A stretch of 64,000 bases of DNA from Nocardia tengchongensis (GCF_018362975.1 NZ_CP074371.1:4526001-4590000); one strand, 5' to 3'; positions 49,786-58,289 are shown, counted from the first letter of the stretch. Numbers and translations are program-made. The notes: generated by a model from the letters alone, not told the origin.

Positions 49786-49840
49786 AGTGCCGCCTTCGAA
49801 GTCACAGTGTTGCCTTCCGAAGTCACAGTGTCGCCTTCCG
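49781..49840. repeat. three tandem 20-21-bp repeats spanning the permease stop and ATPase start
   Basis: GTCACAGTGnnGCCTTCnGAA-type units occur at 49781-49800, 49801-49821 and 49822-49840 (plus-strand coordinates). On the coding strand each unit reads GGCnnCACTGTGACTTC, a copy of the permease's last codons and TGA fused to a GTG-ACT start. The first copy ends the permease, the third starts the ATPase, and the middle one offers a short decoy frame that stops almost at once. Confidence 0.85.
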
Positions 49841-50872
49841 ATTGGTGCGAACGAGCAGATACAGCAGGAACGGTCCGCCGACCGCCGCGGTGACCACGCC
49901 CACCGGCAGTGACACCGGGGACGCGGTGCGCGCGAGCAGGTCCGCGCCCACCACGGCGATGGCCCCGACCAGTGTCGACGCGATGATCGGCTCGCCGGGA
50001 GTGCGGAGCAGCCGGCGCGCGATCTGCGGCGCGGCCAGCCCCACGAAGCCGAGCGGGCCGACCGCGGCGGTCGCCAGCGCGGCGCAACAGACCGCGGCGG
50101 CAAGGAGAATCGCCTGCTGGGTCTGGATGCGGACGCCGAGGATGCGGGTGGTGTCGGTGCCGAACCGCAGCGCGGCCAGCGTGCGCGCCGATCCGGCGGT
50201 GACGAGCAGTGCCACTCCCAAGCCGATCGAGGCGGGGATGAGGCTGGAACAGTCGGCCATGTTCAGTGATCCGGTCAGCCACTGCTGGGCGTGGGCCGCG
50301 TCGTTGAGGGTGGCCCGGGTCAGCAGCCAGCTCACCACCGACAGCAGCGCCGCGTTCACGCCGATCCCGATGAGCACCAGCCGAAATCCCATCACCCCGG
50401 CGTCCCCGGAGGCGGTCCGTCCCCAGGCCAGCAGGTAGATGAGGACCGCGGTCAGCAGTCCGCCCGCCAGCGCCGCCCCCGAAACCCCCAGCGCCGCAGC
50501 GGTCCCCGTGCCGGCCCCGCCGAGTCCGACCAGTACCGCGACCGCTCCGACGCTCGCACCGGAGGTGATCCCGAGCAGGTCCGGGCTGGCCAGCGGATTG
50601 TGCAGGATCGACTGCGTCACCGCGCCCGCCAGTCCCAGCGCCGCCCCGACCACCACGGCGGTCAGCGCCCGGGGCAGCCGCGAGTCCATGATCACGAACC
50701 GCTGCGCCCGAGTTCCCCCGCCGCCCAGCACATCCAGCACGCGCCCGACCGGAATCCGGAATTCGCCCACCGCGATATCGAGGGCGAACAGCCCGAACAG
50801 CAAGGCCGCCAGCCCGATCACCGTGACCAGGGCCACGGGCCGCAGCACCGCCGATGCTCGGCCCACTCGCAC
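49823..50872 (-). CDS. FecCD-type siderophore permease 2 (N-terminus possibly longer and frameshifted)
   Basis: The 349-residue permease is BtuC/FecCD-like. It has about 10 TM helices and family motifs RLPRALTAVVVGAALGLAGA, NPLASPDLLGITSGA and GPLGFVGLAAPQIAR. The GTG at 50872 is the first start in this frame. However, a GTG at 51198 overlaps the upstream permease stop (GTGA) and opens a Pro/Thr/Ser-rich leader. That leader would join this frame if one G were restored in the C5/G5 run at 51021-51025, giving about 108 extra residues. Both readings are possible. Confidence 0.85.
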   Translation of the reverse strand: MRVGRASAVLRPVALVTVIGLAALLFGLFALDIAVGEFRIPVGRVLDVLGGGGTRAQRFVIMDSRLPRALTAVVVGAALGLAGAVTQSILHNPLASPDLLGITSGASVGAVAVLVGLGGAGTGTAAALGVSGAALAGGLLTAVLIYLLAWGRTASGDAGVMGFRLVLIGIGVNAALLSVVSWLLTRATLNDAAHAQQWLTGSLNMADCSSLIPASIGLGVALLVTAGSARTLAALRFGTDTTRILGVRIQTQQAILLAAAVCCAALATAAVGPLGFVGLAAPQIARRLLRTPGEPIIASTLVGAIAVVGADLLARTASPVSLPVGVVTAAVGGPFLLYLLVRTNRKATL

Positions 50873-51194
50873 GGCAGGGCGGACGGTGCGCAGAGTGTCT
50901 GCGGCAGCGGCGCGCTCGGTCGCGATGGCCTGGTGATTCCCGGTGTCGGAGCGGGGCGCGGACTGCTCGACCCCCGCTGTGACCGCGACCGTGCTCGGGT
51001 GAGCGGTCCGGCGTTCATCGCCCCCGGGCTGGTGGGCGGGACGGTCGAGTCCGGCTCGGCCACTTGCTGATCCGGGGTGGTGTCGGCGCGGATGCCAGGG
51101 AGCGCGGAGGGGCCCGAAACGGGTGCTGTGGGGTTTGCGGTGCGATCGCCGGAGCTCACCGCGGTTCCGGCGGCGTTGGGAGGTGTCGGGAGTG

Positions 51195-52232
51195 TCACAG
51201 GCTCACCAGCTTTCGGCGGCGGACGAGCAGCAGGAAGAACGGCGCGCCGAGCGCGGCGAGGGTGATGCCCGCCTGGAGTTCGCCCGGGCGGGCGATCAGG
51301 CGGCCGGCGGTGTCGGCCAGCAGCAGCACCACCGCGCCCAGCAGTGCCGAGTAGGGGAGTAGCCAGCGGTAGTCGGGGCCGGTGACGGCGCGGGCCAGGT
51401 GGGGGACGATCAGTCCGAGGAAGGCGATGGGGCCGACGGCGGCGGTGGCCGCGCCTGCGAGCAGCACGACGGCGGTCAGGCCCAGGGCCCGGCTGCGGGT
51501 GAGGTTGACACCGAGGCCGCGGGCCACGTCGTCGCCGAGGCCGAGCAGGTTCAGGGCGGGGGCGCAGGCCAGCGCCAGGATCGTGCCGACCAGCAGGAAG
51601 GGCAGGATCTGGCGGATGGTGGCGGCGTCGTGCCCGGCGACGTCGCCGACCACCCAGTACCGGTAGGTGTTGAGGGCGGTGCCGTCGAGCAGGACCACGA
51701 TATTGGTCATGGCCTGCAGGAACGCGGTGACGGCCGCGCCGGCCAGGACCAGGCTCAGCGGGCTGGCCTTGCCGCCGCCGAGGGCGGAGACGCCGAAGAC
51801 GACCAGGCCCGCGAGCAGTGCGCCCGCGAACGCGAACCAGATGTACTGGGCGGGCGCGGTGAGCGCGAGCAGGTGGATGCTCAGGGCCGCCAGGAAGGCC
51901 GCGCCCGCGTTGATGCCGAGTAATCCGGCGTCCGCGAGGGGGTTTCGGGTGTAGCCCTGGATGAGTGCCCCGGCCATGCCGAGCGCGAGTCCGGTGCTGA
52001 GGGCGAGTCCGGTTCGGGGGAGCCGCAATTCGCGCACGATCTGGGCGGCGGTATCGGTGGCGGGGCACGAAAGTGGCAGTCCACCAGGGCAGACGATGGC
52101 GTCATAGACGGTTCCCAGGCCCAGATTGCGGGTGCCGAGGGCGATGCTGGCGGCGACCGCGCACAGCAGGAGCATGGTGAGGACGAGAAGTCCGGACAGA
52201 CGTCGCCGTCTGGTGGTGACTACGGCGGGCAC
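51195..52232 (-). CDS. FecCD-type siderophore permease 1
   Basis: The 345-residue permease has the family hallmarks RLPRTGLALSTGLALGMAGA, NPLADAGLLGINAGAAF and GPIAFLGLIVPHLARA. It has 9-10 TM segments and pairs with the second permease to make the membrane channel of an Fe3+-siderophore importer. It is the first gene of the operon, 40 nt from an IdeR/DtxR-type box (52272-52290), so iron repression is very likely. Confidence 0.94.
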   Translation of the reverse strand: MPAVVTTRRRRLSGLLVLTMLLLCAVAASIALGTRNLGLGTVYDAIVCPGGLPLSCPATDTAAQIVRELRLPRTGLALSTGLALGMAGALIQGYTRNPLADAGLLGINAGAAFLAALSIHLLALTAPAQYIWFAFAGALLAGLVVFGVSALGGGKASPLSLVLAGAAVTAFLQAMTNIVVLLDGTALNTYRYWVVGDVAGHDAATIRQILPFLLVGTILALACAPALNLLGLGDDVARGLGVNLTRSRALGLTAVVLLAGAATAAVGPIAFLGLIVPHLARAVTGPDYRWLLPYSALLGAVVLLLADTAGRLIARPGELQAGITLAALGAPFFLLLVRRRKLVSL

Positions 52233-52271
52233 GGTGACGAACTACTCCTGACACGCTCTATGGTCGGTAAG

Positions 52272-52290
52272 TCTGGTAAGCCTAACCTAT
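52272..52290. promoter_or_regulatory. IdeR/DtxR-type iron box shared by fecCD and the fhuF-like gene
   Basis: On the minus strand the site reads ATAGGTTAGGCTTACCAGA, 15 of 19 positions like the IdeR consensus TTAGGTTAGGCTAACCTAA. It lies between the divergent fecCD1 and fhuF-like genes and can control both when iron is plentiful. Confidence 0.75.
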
Positions 52291-52366
52291 CTTTTTGAAC
52301 TCGTTGTCCATGCTCCGCGCTCTGTGTCCCCACATTGGCCGGATAGTCGATGAATGAGGAGGTTCG

Positions 52367-53071
52367 ATGCTCGAACCCGTAACCGTGTGCCCGCCGCGCG
52401 ATTCCAGGCTCGCCTTCGGGACGGCCTGTCACCGCCTGCGCGCGCTGCAACCCGACCACCCGCGCGTCTACGCCGTCGCCGCCATGGCCGACCAGGGCAA
52501 ACGTCGTTGGTGGCGGCTCGCCGACGGGATCCGCGAGGGTCGCGTCGAAGTGATGTACCAGCGGCACGCCGCGGAGATGAGCAATGCCGACATCGCCGCC
52601 GAGGTGGTCGCCACCGCGTTGATCCACGCGGTCGTGGGCCGGGTGATGGCCATGGTGGTCTCCGAGGCCCGCGCCTGGGATCCGGGCCTGGAGAACCTCT
52701 GGATCCACTCCGACAACGACGGCGGCATCGACTGGGCAGGCTTGTCCGACACCACGATCCGCGTGCTGGACGGCGATCCGCTGGCCGAGGAGGACGGCGT
52801 GGTGGCGCTGCCGTGCGAACGGGCGCTCTACGTCTGGCTCGTGCACCGCTGCCTGCCCGCGCTGACCCTGATCCAGGACGCGATGGCGCATTGCGCCGGT
52901 CTGAGCGTGCGGCGCTTCTGGAGTCTGGTCGCGGAATCGGTGGTGGGTGCGGCGACCTATGTTCCAGCCCTGGCGAATACGTCCTCGTCGGAGGGTGCGC
53001 GGCGGGGCCAGGCCATGCTGGCGGCGTTCGAGGACCGTGGTCTGCCGGTTCGCCGCGTCTGCGTCCGGTAG
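52367..53071 (+). CDS. FhuF-like ferric-siderophore reductase family protein without a C-terminal Cys motif
   Basis: The 234-residue protein has an all-helical second half (RALYVWLVHRCLPALTLIQD, FWSLVAESVVGAATYVPALA) that resembles FhuF/IucA-C-terminal-like proteins, which release iron from imported siderophores. The usual C-terminal CC-x-CxxC-type [2Fe-2S] motif is absent; the chain ends GLPVRRVCVR. It is divergent from the siderophore permeases across a shared iron box, which supports an iron role. Confidence 0.6.
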   Translation: MLEPVTVCPPRDSRLAFGTACHRLRALQPDHPRVYAVAAMADQGKRRWWRLADGIREGRVEVMYQRHAAEMSNADIAAEVVATALIHAVVGRVMAMVVSEARAWDPGLENLWIHSDNDGGIDWAGLSDTTIRVLDGDPLAEEDGVVALPCERALYVWLVHRCLPALTLIQDAMAHCAGLSVRRFWSLVAESVVGAATYVPALANTSSSEGARRGQAMLAAFEDRGLPVRRVCVR

Positions 53072-53338
53072 CGCCGAGATCGGTCCTGCCGAAGGTTAGC
53101 TGTAACCAATGAGGTGATGCTCTACCGTGCCCGCGCGGGCGACGCAAGTCGACTGTGCGGCAAACGATCTTGATGCACCGACCCTGCAAAATGACGACCG
53201 CCACCGGGCGCGCGCGAGCGACGTCCGGTTTGGTGTGCTGCCCACTTGCTGCTGCTACTGTTCCGTCCGCGGTGCCCGATTCCTCGCGAGAGATGCGCGG
53301 CGGCACAGCGGTAGTGGATCGAACTGGTGGAGGCGTGG

Positions 53339-54318
53339 ATGGCGGTCGTGTTCGACACCGCGGTGTTGGCTCGGCACGAGCGCGCGGACGCGATGGCGGC
53401 CGTCACCTCGGAAACGGTGGCCGCCGCCGATGTGCGATTCGCCGAACGCGATGCGGCACACGGCCGTATGGAGGCGTGGACGTTCGGGCCGGTGGAGCTG
53501 CTGCGCGCGGAGACCGCGGGTGTGGACGTGATCCGGACGGCCAAGCACGTGCGGACCACTCCGGCTGGGCTTTTCTCGGTGACGCGGCAGATCGGTGGCA
53601 CCCGTATCCATGAGCATTTCGGCGTCCAGGAGGCGCTCGCCCGGGAGACTGCGGCGCCATCGACCATGACAACCCGTACGTTTCGGTGATGCGCGGCGCG
53701 TCGATCAGCGTGAGCCTGCGCCTGTCGGTGGACGAGCTGGAGTTGCCGGGTGACATCGTTCGGACCGCGGCGCTGGGCCTGCGCACCAGCCCGCTGTGCC
53801 CGATCGTGTCCACGTTCATCGGCGACCTCGTCGGTCGCGCCGATACGATCGAATCCGATCCGGGCGCAGCCGATCTGGGGCGGGCGGGGGTGGATCTGGT
53901 TCGCGCGCTGCTGTTGTCGGCGGCCGGTGCCGAGCCGGCCGAGGGCCTCGCGGCGGGTCTGCCCGCGCCGCTGCTGTTGCGCCAGATCGAGACCTATCTG
54001 CGCGCCCACCTGCGCCGCCGCGATCTCACTGCCGAGGAAGTCGCTGCCGCGCACCATATCTCGGTGCGCAGGCTCTATCGGCTGTGGTCGGATCAGGGGC
54101 TGTCGATGCGGCAGTGGATCATTACCGAACGGCTGGAGCTGGCCCGGCGGATGCTGGCCGATCCGCGGCATGCGGAGCGCACGATCGGCTGGATCGCGCG
54201 CACCGCGGGATTTCGCGACGCCAGTCACTTCACCCGCCGCTTTCGTGCCGCCTACGGCATCGGCCCGAGCGAGTGGCGGGCCGAGGCGCGCGGTGCGGCC
54301 CGCGGGACCACGGGCTAG
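53339..54318 (+). CDS. AraC-family regulator, frame disrupted by one base
   Basis: The restored protein is about 326 residues. The N-terminal sensory half (MAVVFDTAVLARHERADA to GVQEALAR) breaks at a G run (53643-53645). Adding one G restores GDCGAIDHDNPYVSVMRGAS, the usual PGDC-like turn of AraC_binding_2 proteins, and the chain continues in the next frame. The AraC DNA-binding domain (EEVAAAHHISVRRLYRLWSD, IARTAGFRDASHFTRRFRAA) is intact. GGAGG lies 5 nt before the ATG at 53339. It is convergent with a paralogue whose stop is 3 nt away. Confidence 0.82.
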
Positions 54319-54321
54319 CGG

Positions 54322-55284
54322 TCAGGCGGTGGCCGCCGCGTAGCGCCAATCCCGCGGGGTCATCCCGTACGCGGCCCGGAACCGGCGCGTGAAATGCGTG
54401 GCGTCGCGGAAGCCGACGGTGTGGGCGATGGCGCTGATGGTGCGCCCGCCGTGCGCGGGATCCACCAGCAGGGCGCGTGCGGCCGCCAGTCGTTCGCCGA
54501 TGATCCACTGCTCCAAGCGGATTCCGGCGCCCGCGCACAACCGGTAGAGGTAGCGGGCGGACATGTTGTGGGCCGCGGCGATCTGCTCGACCCGCAGGTC
54601 CGGGTCATTGAGGTGGCGGCGCACGTAGCTCTGCACGTCGCGGACCACGGCCTGCTGGTGGGCCGGGGTGTCGTCGCCGGTGGTGGCGGGTCCGGACGCG
54701 GACAGCAGCAGCGCGCGCACCATCTCCACACAGCACTGGCCGACCATGACCGCGGCGGGATCGCGCTCGAGGGCTTCGGCGCCCTCGATGAGTTCGGTGA
54801 TCTGCCCGGCGATCATGTCGTGCAGCGGGCTGTGCCGGAGGCGTCCGGTGGCGGCGGCCAGGGTCTCGCTCGACAGTCCGAGTCGATCGCGCGGCACAGC
54901 GATGCACCAGGATTCGCCGAGGCCGTCCCAGCCCACCTCGAAGGGGGTCGCGAAGTCCCAGACCGCGCATTCGCCCGGCGCGGTGACCGTGTGCCGGCCG
55001 TTCTGGTAGTGATGCCGGACTGCCTGCTTCTGCAACACCACGGCGACCGCGGAGGAGGGGGTTCGGAGCACCTGCGCCGGAGTGCGGCGGACTCGGACCG
55101 CTGAGATCTGGATCCGGTGCAGTGTGGCCACACCGAGCCGCCACTTCTCGTGGCGAGTGACGACGCGTTCCGGTGGATCGAGCAATTCCGCATCGACCTG
55201 CAGTGCCACCGACTTCGCGAGGTCGGTGACCAAGTCGTGCCGATTCTCGATCGGGCACGACGCCGCATCCAATAGGACAGCCAT
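54322..55284 (-). CDS. AraC-family regulator
   Basis: The 320-residue protein has an AraC_binding_2-type N-terminal domain (CAVWDFATPFEVGWDGLGES, DRLGLSSETLAAATGRLR) and a C-terminal AraC helix-turn-helix pair (VEQIAAAHNMSARYLYRLCA, AIAHTVGFRDATHFTRRFRA). The ATG at 55284 follows GGGGAGTTGAG. It is the paralogue of the convergent AraC gene, with matching domain order and similar C-termini. The target is unknown. Confidence 0.93.
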   Translation of the reverse strand: MAVLLDAASCPIENRHDLVTDLAKSVALQVDAELLDPPERVVTRHEKWRLGVATLHRIQISAVRVRRTPAQVLRTPSSAVAVVLQKQAVRHHYQNGRHTVTAPGECAVWDFATPFEVGWDGLGESWCIAVPRDRLGLSSETLAAATGRLRHSPLHDMIAGQITELIEGAEALERDPAAVMVGQCCVEMVRALLLSASGPATTGDDTPAHQQAVVRDVQSYVRRHLNDPDLRVEQIAAAHNMSARYLYRLCAGAGIRLEQWIIGERLAAARALLVDPAHGGRTISAIAHTVGFRDATHFTRRFRAAYGMTPRDWRYAAATA

Positions 55285-55399
55285 CTCAACTCCCCTCGGA
55301 ACCCGCCCGACTCGGGTTCCAGCTTTCGTGCTGAACAACGTAACCGACCCGATTTTAGGAAGCTCAGGGCAAACTCCATGCATGCGCGGACCGGCCATT

Positions 55400-56216
55400 A
55401 TTAGGAGCGGAATGGTGAAAAGTCCGGCAAATGGAACCGATCAGTCATTCGACCAGTGACTTCGCGAGCGCGGCTCGACTGGGTGTGCCATGCGCGCGGC
55501 ACACAGAGGCGACAATCGTGCGCCCACAGCAAAACTGCGGGCGGCGTGCGACGAGTCGGTAGGGCGTTCGCCACCGCGGCCGGTCGGGCGGGGGGAGCGT
55601 GCGCCGTGGGCAAGGTTTGCGGCACGGAGAGACAGGAATGTGCGACACACATAGCCGGGATGCGCGGCGCTCACCGCCGAGATTCTCAGCACGCACGGCA
55701 CATCGTGCACGCGGTGCCGCGATCTGCCCGGCGGCCACCGCGGCCGCGATGGCGACGTTGTGGAATCGGCCGCGGCATGCGGCGTCGGCGCGCTGGACCG
55801 GCCACGTGCGCGGATTGCGCAGTGTCGGTGCTGGATTCGATCGATGTGAGCCGATGTCCGGGCTCGGGGCGAGTTCCCCCGGATTTCTTCGCAGCCGGCC
55901 GTCCGATCACCGTTGCAGGCGGTCCTCGTCCACGGCCGGCCGCGTTGTGGAACTGGGCAGCGAGGCGGCTCACTGCGTCGCTTGCCCGAATCGACCATAG
56001 GACGCGCACGCATCGAAGCCCATGACCGTGAGTGCACAGCAGTCGGCTCAGAGTGACTGTGCGCCAATCCGGTTCCCCAGCGGGCGCTCACCGCAAACCG
56101 ACCTGTCGCTGTGAGCCGATTGGCTGGCACGTTCAGCACCCTTTTCGACCCGGTCGTGCACATAACTTTGTCGGTGTCCGAGGTCACAGCCACTTGCCGG
56201 GAGAAGCGGGAGACAC
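55400..56216. other. 817-bp region without a recognisable gene
   Basis: Both strands have open frames here, but their products are Arg/Ala/Cys/His-rich with no fold or family signature, as expected of chance frames in GC-rich DNA. No hairpin terminator, RNA gene or repeat family was recognised. It separates the minus-strand AraC gene from the plus-strand XRE gene, so both promoters lie inside it. Confidence 0.4.
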
Positions 56217-57051
56217 ATGGCGAACATGCAAGGCGTAGCGACGTTTTCGGTCATGGAGGCGCCTGCTGTGCACGGGACGGGCCGCCTGACATCGGATCTC
56301 GATGGTGCGGCCGTGCAGCCGCCGAGTTTCGGCGCGGTGCTGCGCCGGCTGCGGGACGAGCGCAGGGTGTCGCGCGAGCGTCTGGGCATGTCGGCGGGGC
56401 GTGAGCGCCAGCTACATCACCCATCTGGAACTCGGGCGCCGCGGCCGCCCCACCCAGGCCGTGGTGGAAGCCCTGTTCGCGTGCCTGCATCGAGTCCAGC
56501 CGGTTTCGCACCGCTCGCGGCGCTACCTCTTCGATCTGGCCGGCCTGCCCGACCCGGCTGCCCCGTCGCTCGCTGAACTGCGGGCCGCGATCGATCCGGC
56601 CAAGCTGCGCCGCCTGGAGCGGCTCGGCCCCGATCCGGCCGGTTACTTCGATTCCCGCTGGCACGTCCTGGCTTTGAACGACGCCGCCCGCCTGGCCTTC
56701 CCCGGCCTGACCGAGGGCGGCAACTGGCTGATCTGGCTGCTGGAGGACTCCCGCGCCACGACCGCCCTCCTCGACCGTGAGGCCGCGGCCGCCGCCTCGG
56801 TTTCGGTCCTGCGCGCCCGCATCGCCGCCTTCGACGTCCCGGAATGGTCCGGCGATTATCTCCGCGACCTCGGCCGCAGCCCGGAATTCCGCCGCCTGTG
56901 GTCGCGAGCCCAAGACCTCGACCATCCCGGCGAACGCATCATCCGCCTGCGCGATCGCCGCGGCGAAGTCCCACTGGACATGCAGCTCTACGACGTCGAA
57001 AGCGCCCGCTACCCGGGCTGGATTCGCATGCTGTGGGGAATGACCTGCTGA
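56217..57051 (+). CDS. XRE-family regulator with MmyB-like ligand-binding domain, frame disrupted by one base
   Basis: The restored protein is about 277 residues. The helix-turn-helix (FGAVLRRLRDERRVSRERLG) is interrupted by an extra G in the run 56396-56399, exactly at MSAG. The next frame continues VSASYITHLELGRRGRPTQA and the MmyB-like ligand-binding domain (FDSRWHVLALNDAARLAFPG, WSGDYLRDLGRSPEFRRLWS). Removal of one G restores the whole chain. The ATG at 56217 has GGGAGA upstream. A hairpin follows 20 nt after the stop. Confidence 0.85.
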
Positions 57052-57071
57052 AATTCTCACCCGAATACAGA

Positions 57072-57117
57072 GGTGGTGGGTTCTGTCGATCGATCACATT
57101 CGACAGAACCCACCACC
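57072..57117. terminator. 18-bp perfect hairpin terminator (bidirectional)
   Basis: GGTGGTGGGTTCTGTCGA and TCGACAGAACCCACCACC form an 18-bp perfect stem with a 10-nt loop, 20 nt past the XRE stop. On the minus strand it would end the short transcript from the iron-regulated promoter at 57178-57206. There is no strong T tract on either side, which is common in actinobacterial terminators. Confidence 0.85.
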
Positions 57118-57171
57118 GGCAGGGGATCGGGGCCACCGCAGCCCTCGGGGCCTCACACGATCCTGACGCCG
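57072..57171 (-). ncRNA. candidate iron-regulated small RNA (MrsI-like by position)
   Basis: A promoter with an embedded IdeR box (57178-57206) points along the minus strand into a gene-free 100-nt stretch that ends in an 18-bp hairpin. Within it, GGATCG and CGATCC, with inner GGCC pairs, can form a second hairpin. No open frame with a ribosome site is seen. In M. tuberculosis the iron-responsive sRNA MrsI (ncRv11846) lies between Rv1846c and Rv1847. The homologues of those genes flank this region here, although accessory genes have been inserted. Expression is unproved. Confidence 0.5.
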
Positions 57172-57177
57172 GTTATG

Positions 57178-57206
57178 AGTGTAGGTCAGGCTTACCTAAC
57201 TTGCAA
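57178..57206 (-). promoter_or_regulatory. iron-box promoter with no protein gene behind it
   Basis: On the minus strand TTGCAA (57201-57206) and TACACT (57178-57183) are spaced by exactly 17 nt. The IdeR/DtxR-like box GTAGGTCAGGCTTACCTAA (plus strand 57181-57199, 16 of 19 consensus positions) fills the spacer. That is the usual geometry of an iron-repressed promoter. The predicted start is near 57171. Confidence 0.65.
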
Positions 57207-57253
57207 GCACTTCGACCTTCTGGCCCGAGGGCGGTATTTCGGCTGGTGGGCGC

Positions 57254-58216
57254 TCAGCGGGTGGGGCGGGGGCCGATGATGGAGGCGCGCTCCACGATTC
57301 GGGGCTGCGGCCAGTAGTCGCTGGCGGCGTAGTGCTGGACCGCGCGGTTGTCCCAGAAGGCGACGGTGTGCGGCTGCCACGTCAGGCGGACCTGGTGTTC
57401 GGGGTAGTCGGCCGCGCGGGCCAGGCGGTCGATGAGGTCATGGCTGCGGTCGGGCTCGTAGCCGACGATGTGGTCGGTGAAGATGCGGTTCACGTAGAGA
57501 TGCTTGCGGCCGGTCTCGGCGTGGGTGGCGACGACCGGGTGCGTCACCGACGGGTTGCGGCGGCGCATCTCGGCCTGCTGCTCGGGCGAGGCGTGAGCGC
57601 CGAAGGCGCGGGTGAAATCGTGGACGGCATCGAGATCGTCGATCTCCGTTCGGGTCTCGTCGTCCAATGATTCGTAGGCGGCATACATGTCGGAGAACAG
57701 GGTGTCGCCACCGATCGCGGGGACGGCCACCGCGTGCAGGATCGCTCCCATCGACGGCTGCTCGCGCCAGGTGACGTCATGGTGCCAGGCGTTCTCGACG
57801 CCGACCATCTGCGCACCTTTCTCGAAGCGGACCAGTTCGGGCTGATCGGAACTGGCGGCCAGGGCGGGATGGATCTCGAGTTCGCCGAAGCGCCGGGCGA
57901 AGGCGACATGCTGGTCCGGAGTCAGCGGCTGGTCCCGGAAGAACAGCACCTTGTAGTCGTGCAGGGCGCGACGCAGTTCGGCGATGACCTCCGGCGGCTG
58001 CGGGACGGTCAGGTCGACGCCGCTGATCTCCGCACCCAGAGTCGCCGCGACCTGCCGAGCGTCGAAATGCTGCCATCGCAGTGCGGCCAGCCGCTCGCGT
58101 TCGGCCCGCAGGTGGACGAAGGGCCCGGCCAGCAGCGGATAGTCGCCCAGTTGGAAGGGCCGCACCCCCTGCTCGGCGCTGTCTACCGGTGTGGCCGTCA
58201 TGGTCGATTCGGACAT
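57254..58216 (-). CDS. TauD/TfdA-family Fe(II)/2-oxoglutarate dioxygenase
   Basis: The 320-residue protein has the iron facial triad visible as His-x-Asp in NAWHHDVTW (about residue 142) and a distal His in AVQHYAASDYWPQ. The 2-oxoglutarate Arg follows in RIVERASI. The AEISGVDLTVPQPPEVIAEL opening is typical of taurine-dioxygenase-like enzymes, which oxidise sulfonates or related acids. A divergent TetR gene and two operator copies in between suggest substrate-induced expression. The substrate is unknown. Confidence 0.9.
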   Translation of the reverse strand: MSESTMTATPVDSAEQGVRPFQLGDYPLLAGPFVHLRAERERLAALRWQHFDARQVAATLGAEISGVDLTVPQPPEVIAELRRALHDYKVLFFRDQPLTPDQHVAFARRFGELEIHPALAASSDQPELVRFEKGAQMVGVENAWHHDVTWREQPSMGAILHAVAVPAIGGDTLFSDMYAAYESLDDETRTEIDDLDAVHDFTRAFGAHASPEQQAEMRRRNPSVTHPVVATHAETGRKHLYVNRIFTDHIVGYEPDRSHDLIDRLARAADYPEHQVRLTWQPHTVAFWDNRAVQHYAASDYWPQPRIVERASIIGPRPTR

Positions 58217-58235
58217 TCGACTCTCCTCACACTCG

Positions 58236-58289
58236 CTGTAGTCGAGTGACTACGGTCGCATGAGAGCTACTGTAGTCGTGTGACTACAG
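58236..58289. promoter_or_regulatory. two TetR operator copies between tauD and tetR
   Basis: CTGTAGTCGTGTGACTACAG (58270-58289) is a perfect 8-bp inverted repeat over 4 nt. A second copy, CTGTAGTCGAGTGACTACGG (58236-58255), has one mismatch. They are 34 bp apart centre to centre, about three helical turns, and one lies next to each gene. The right-hand copy contains the GTG start of tetR itself. Confidence 0.85.

Noticed and set aside
53091..53110. A further IdeR box after the FhuF-like gene (GGTTA-GCTG-TAACC)
   Set aside because: The half-sites are spaced one base too far for the IdeR consensus and it lies downstream of the gene, 230 nt before the next start.
55441..56193. 250-residue minus-strand and 189-residue plus-strand frames in the 55.4-56.2 kb gap
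   Set aside because: Both are Arg/Ser/His-rich with no motif or ribosome site and overlap each other.
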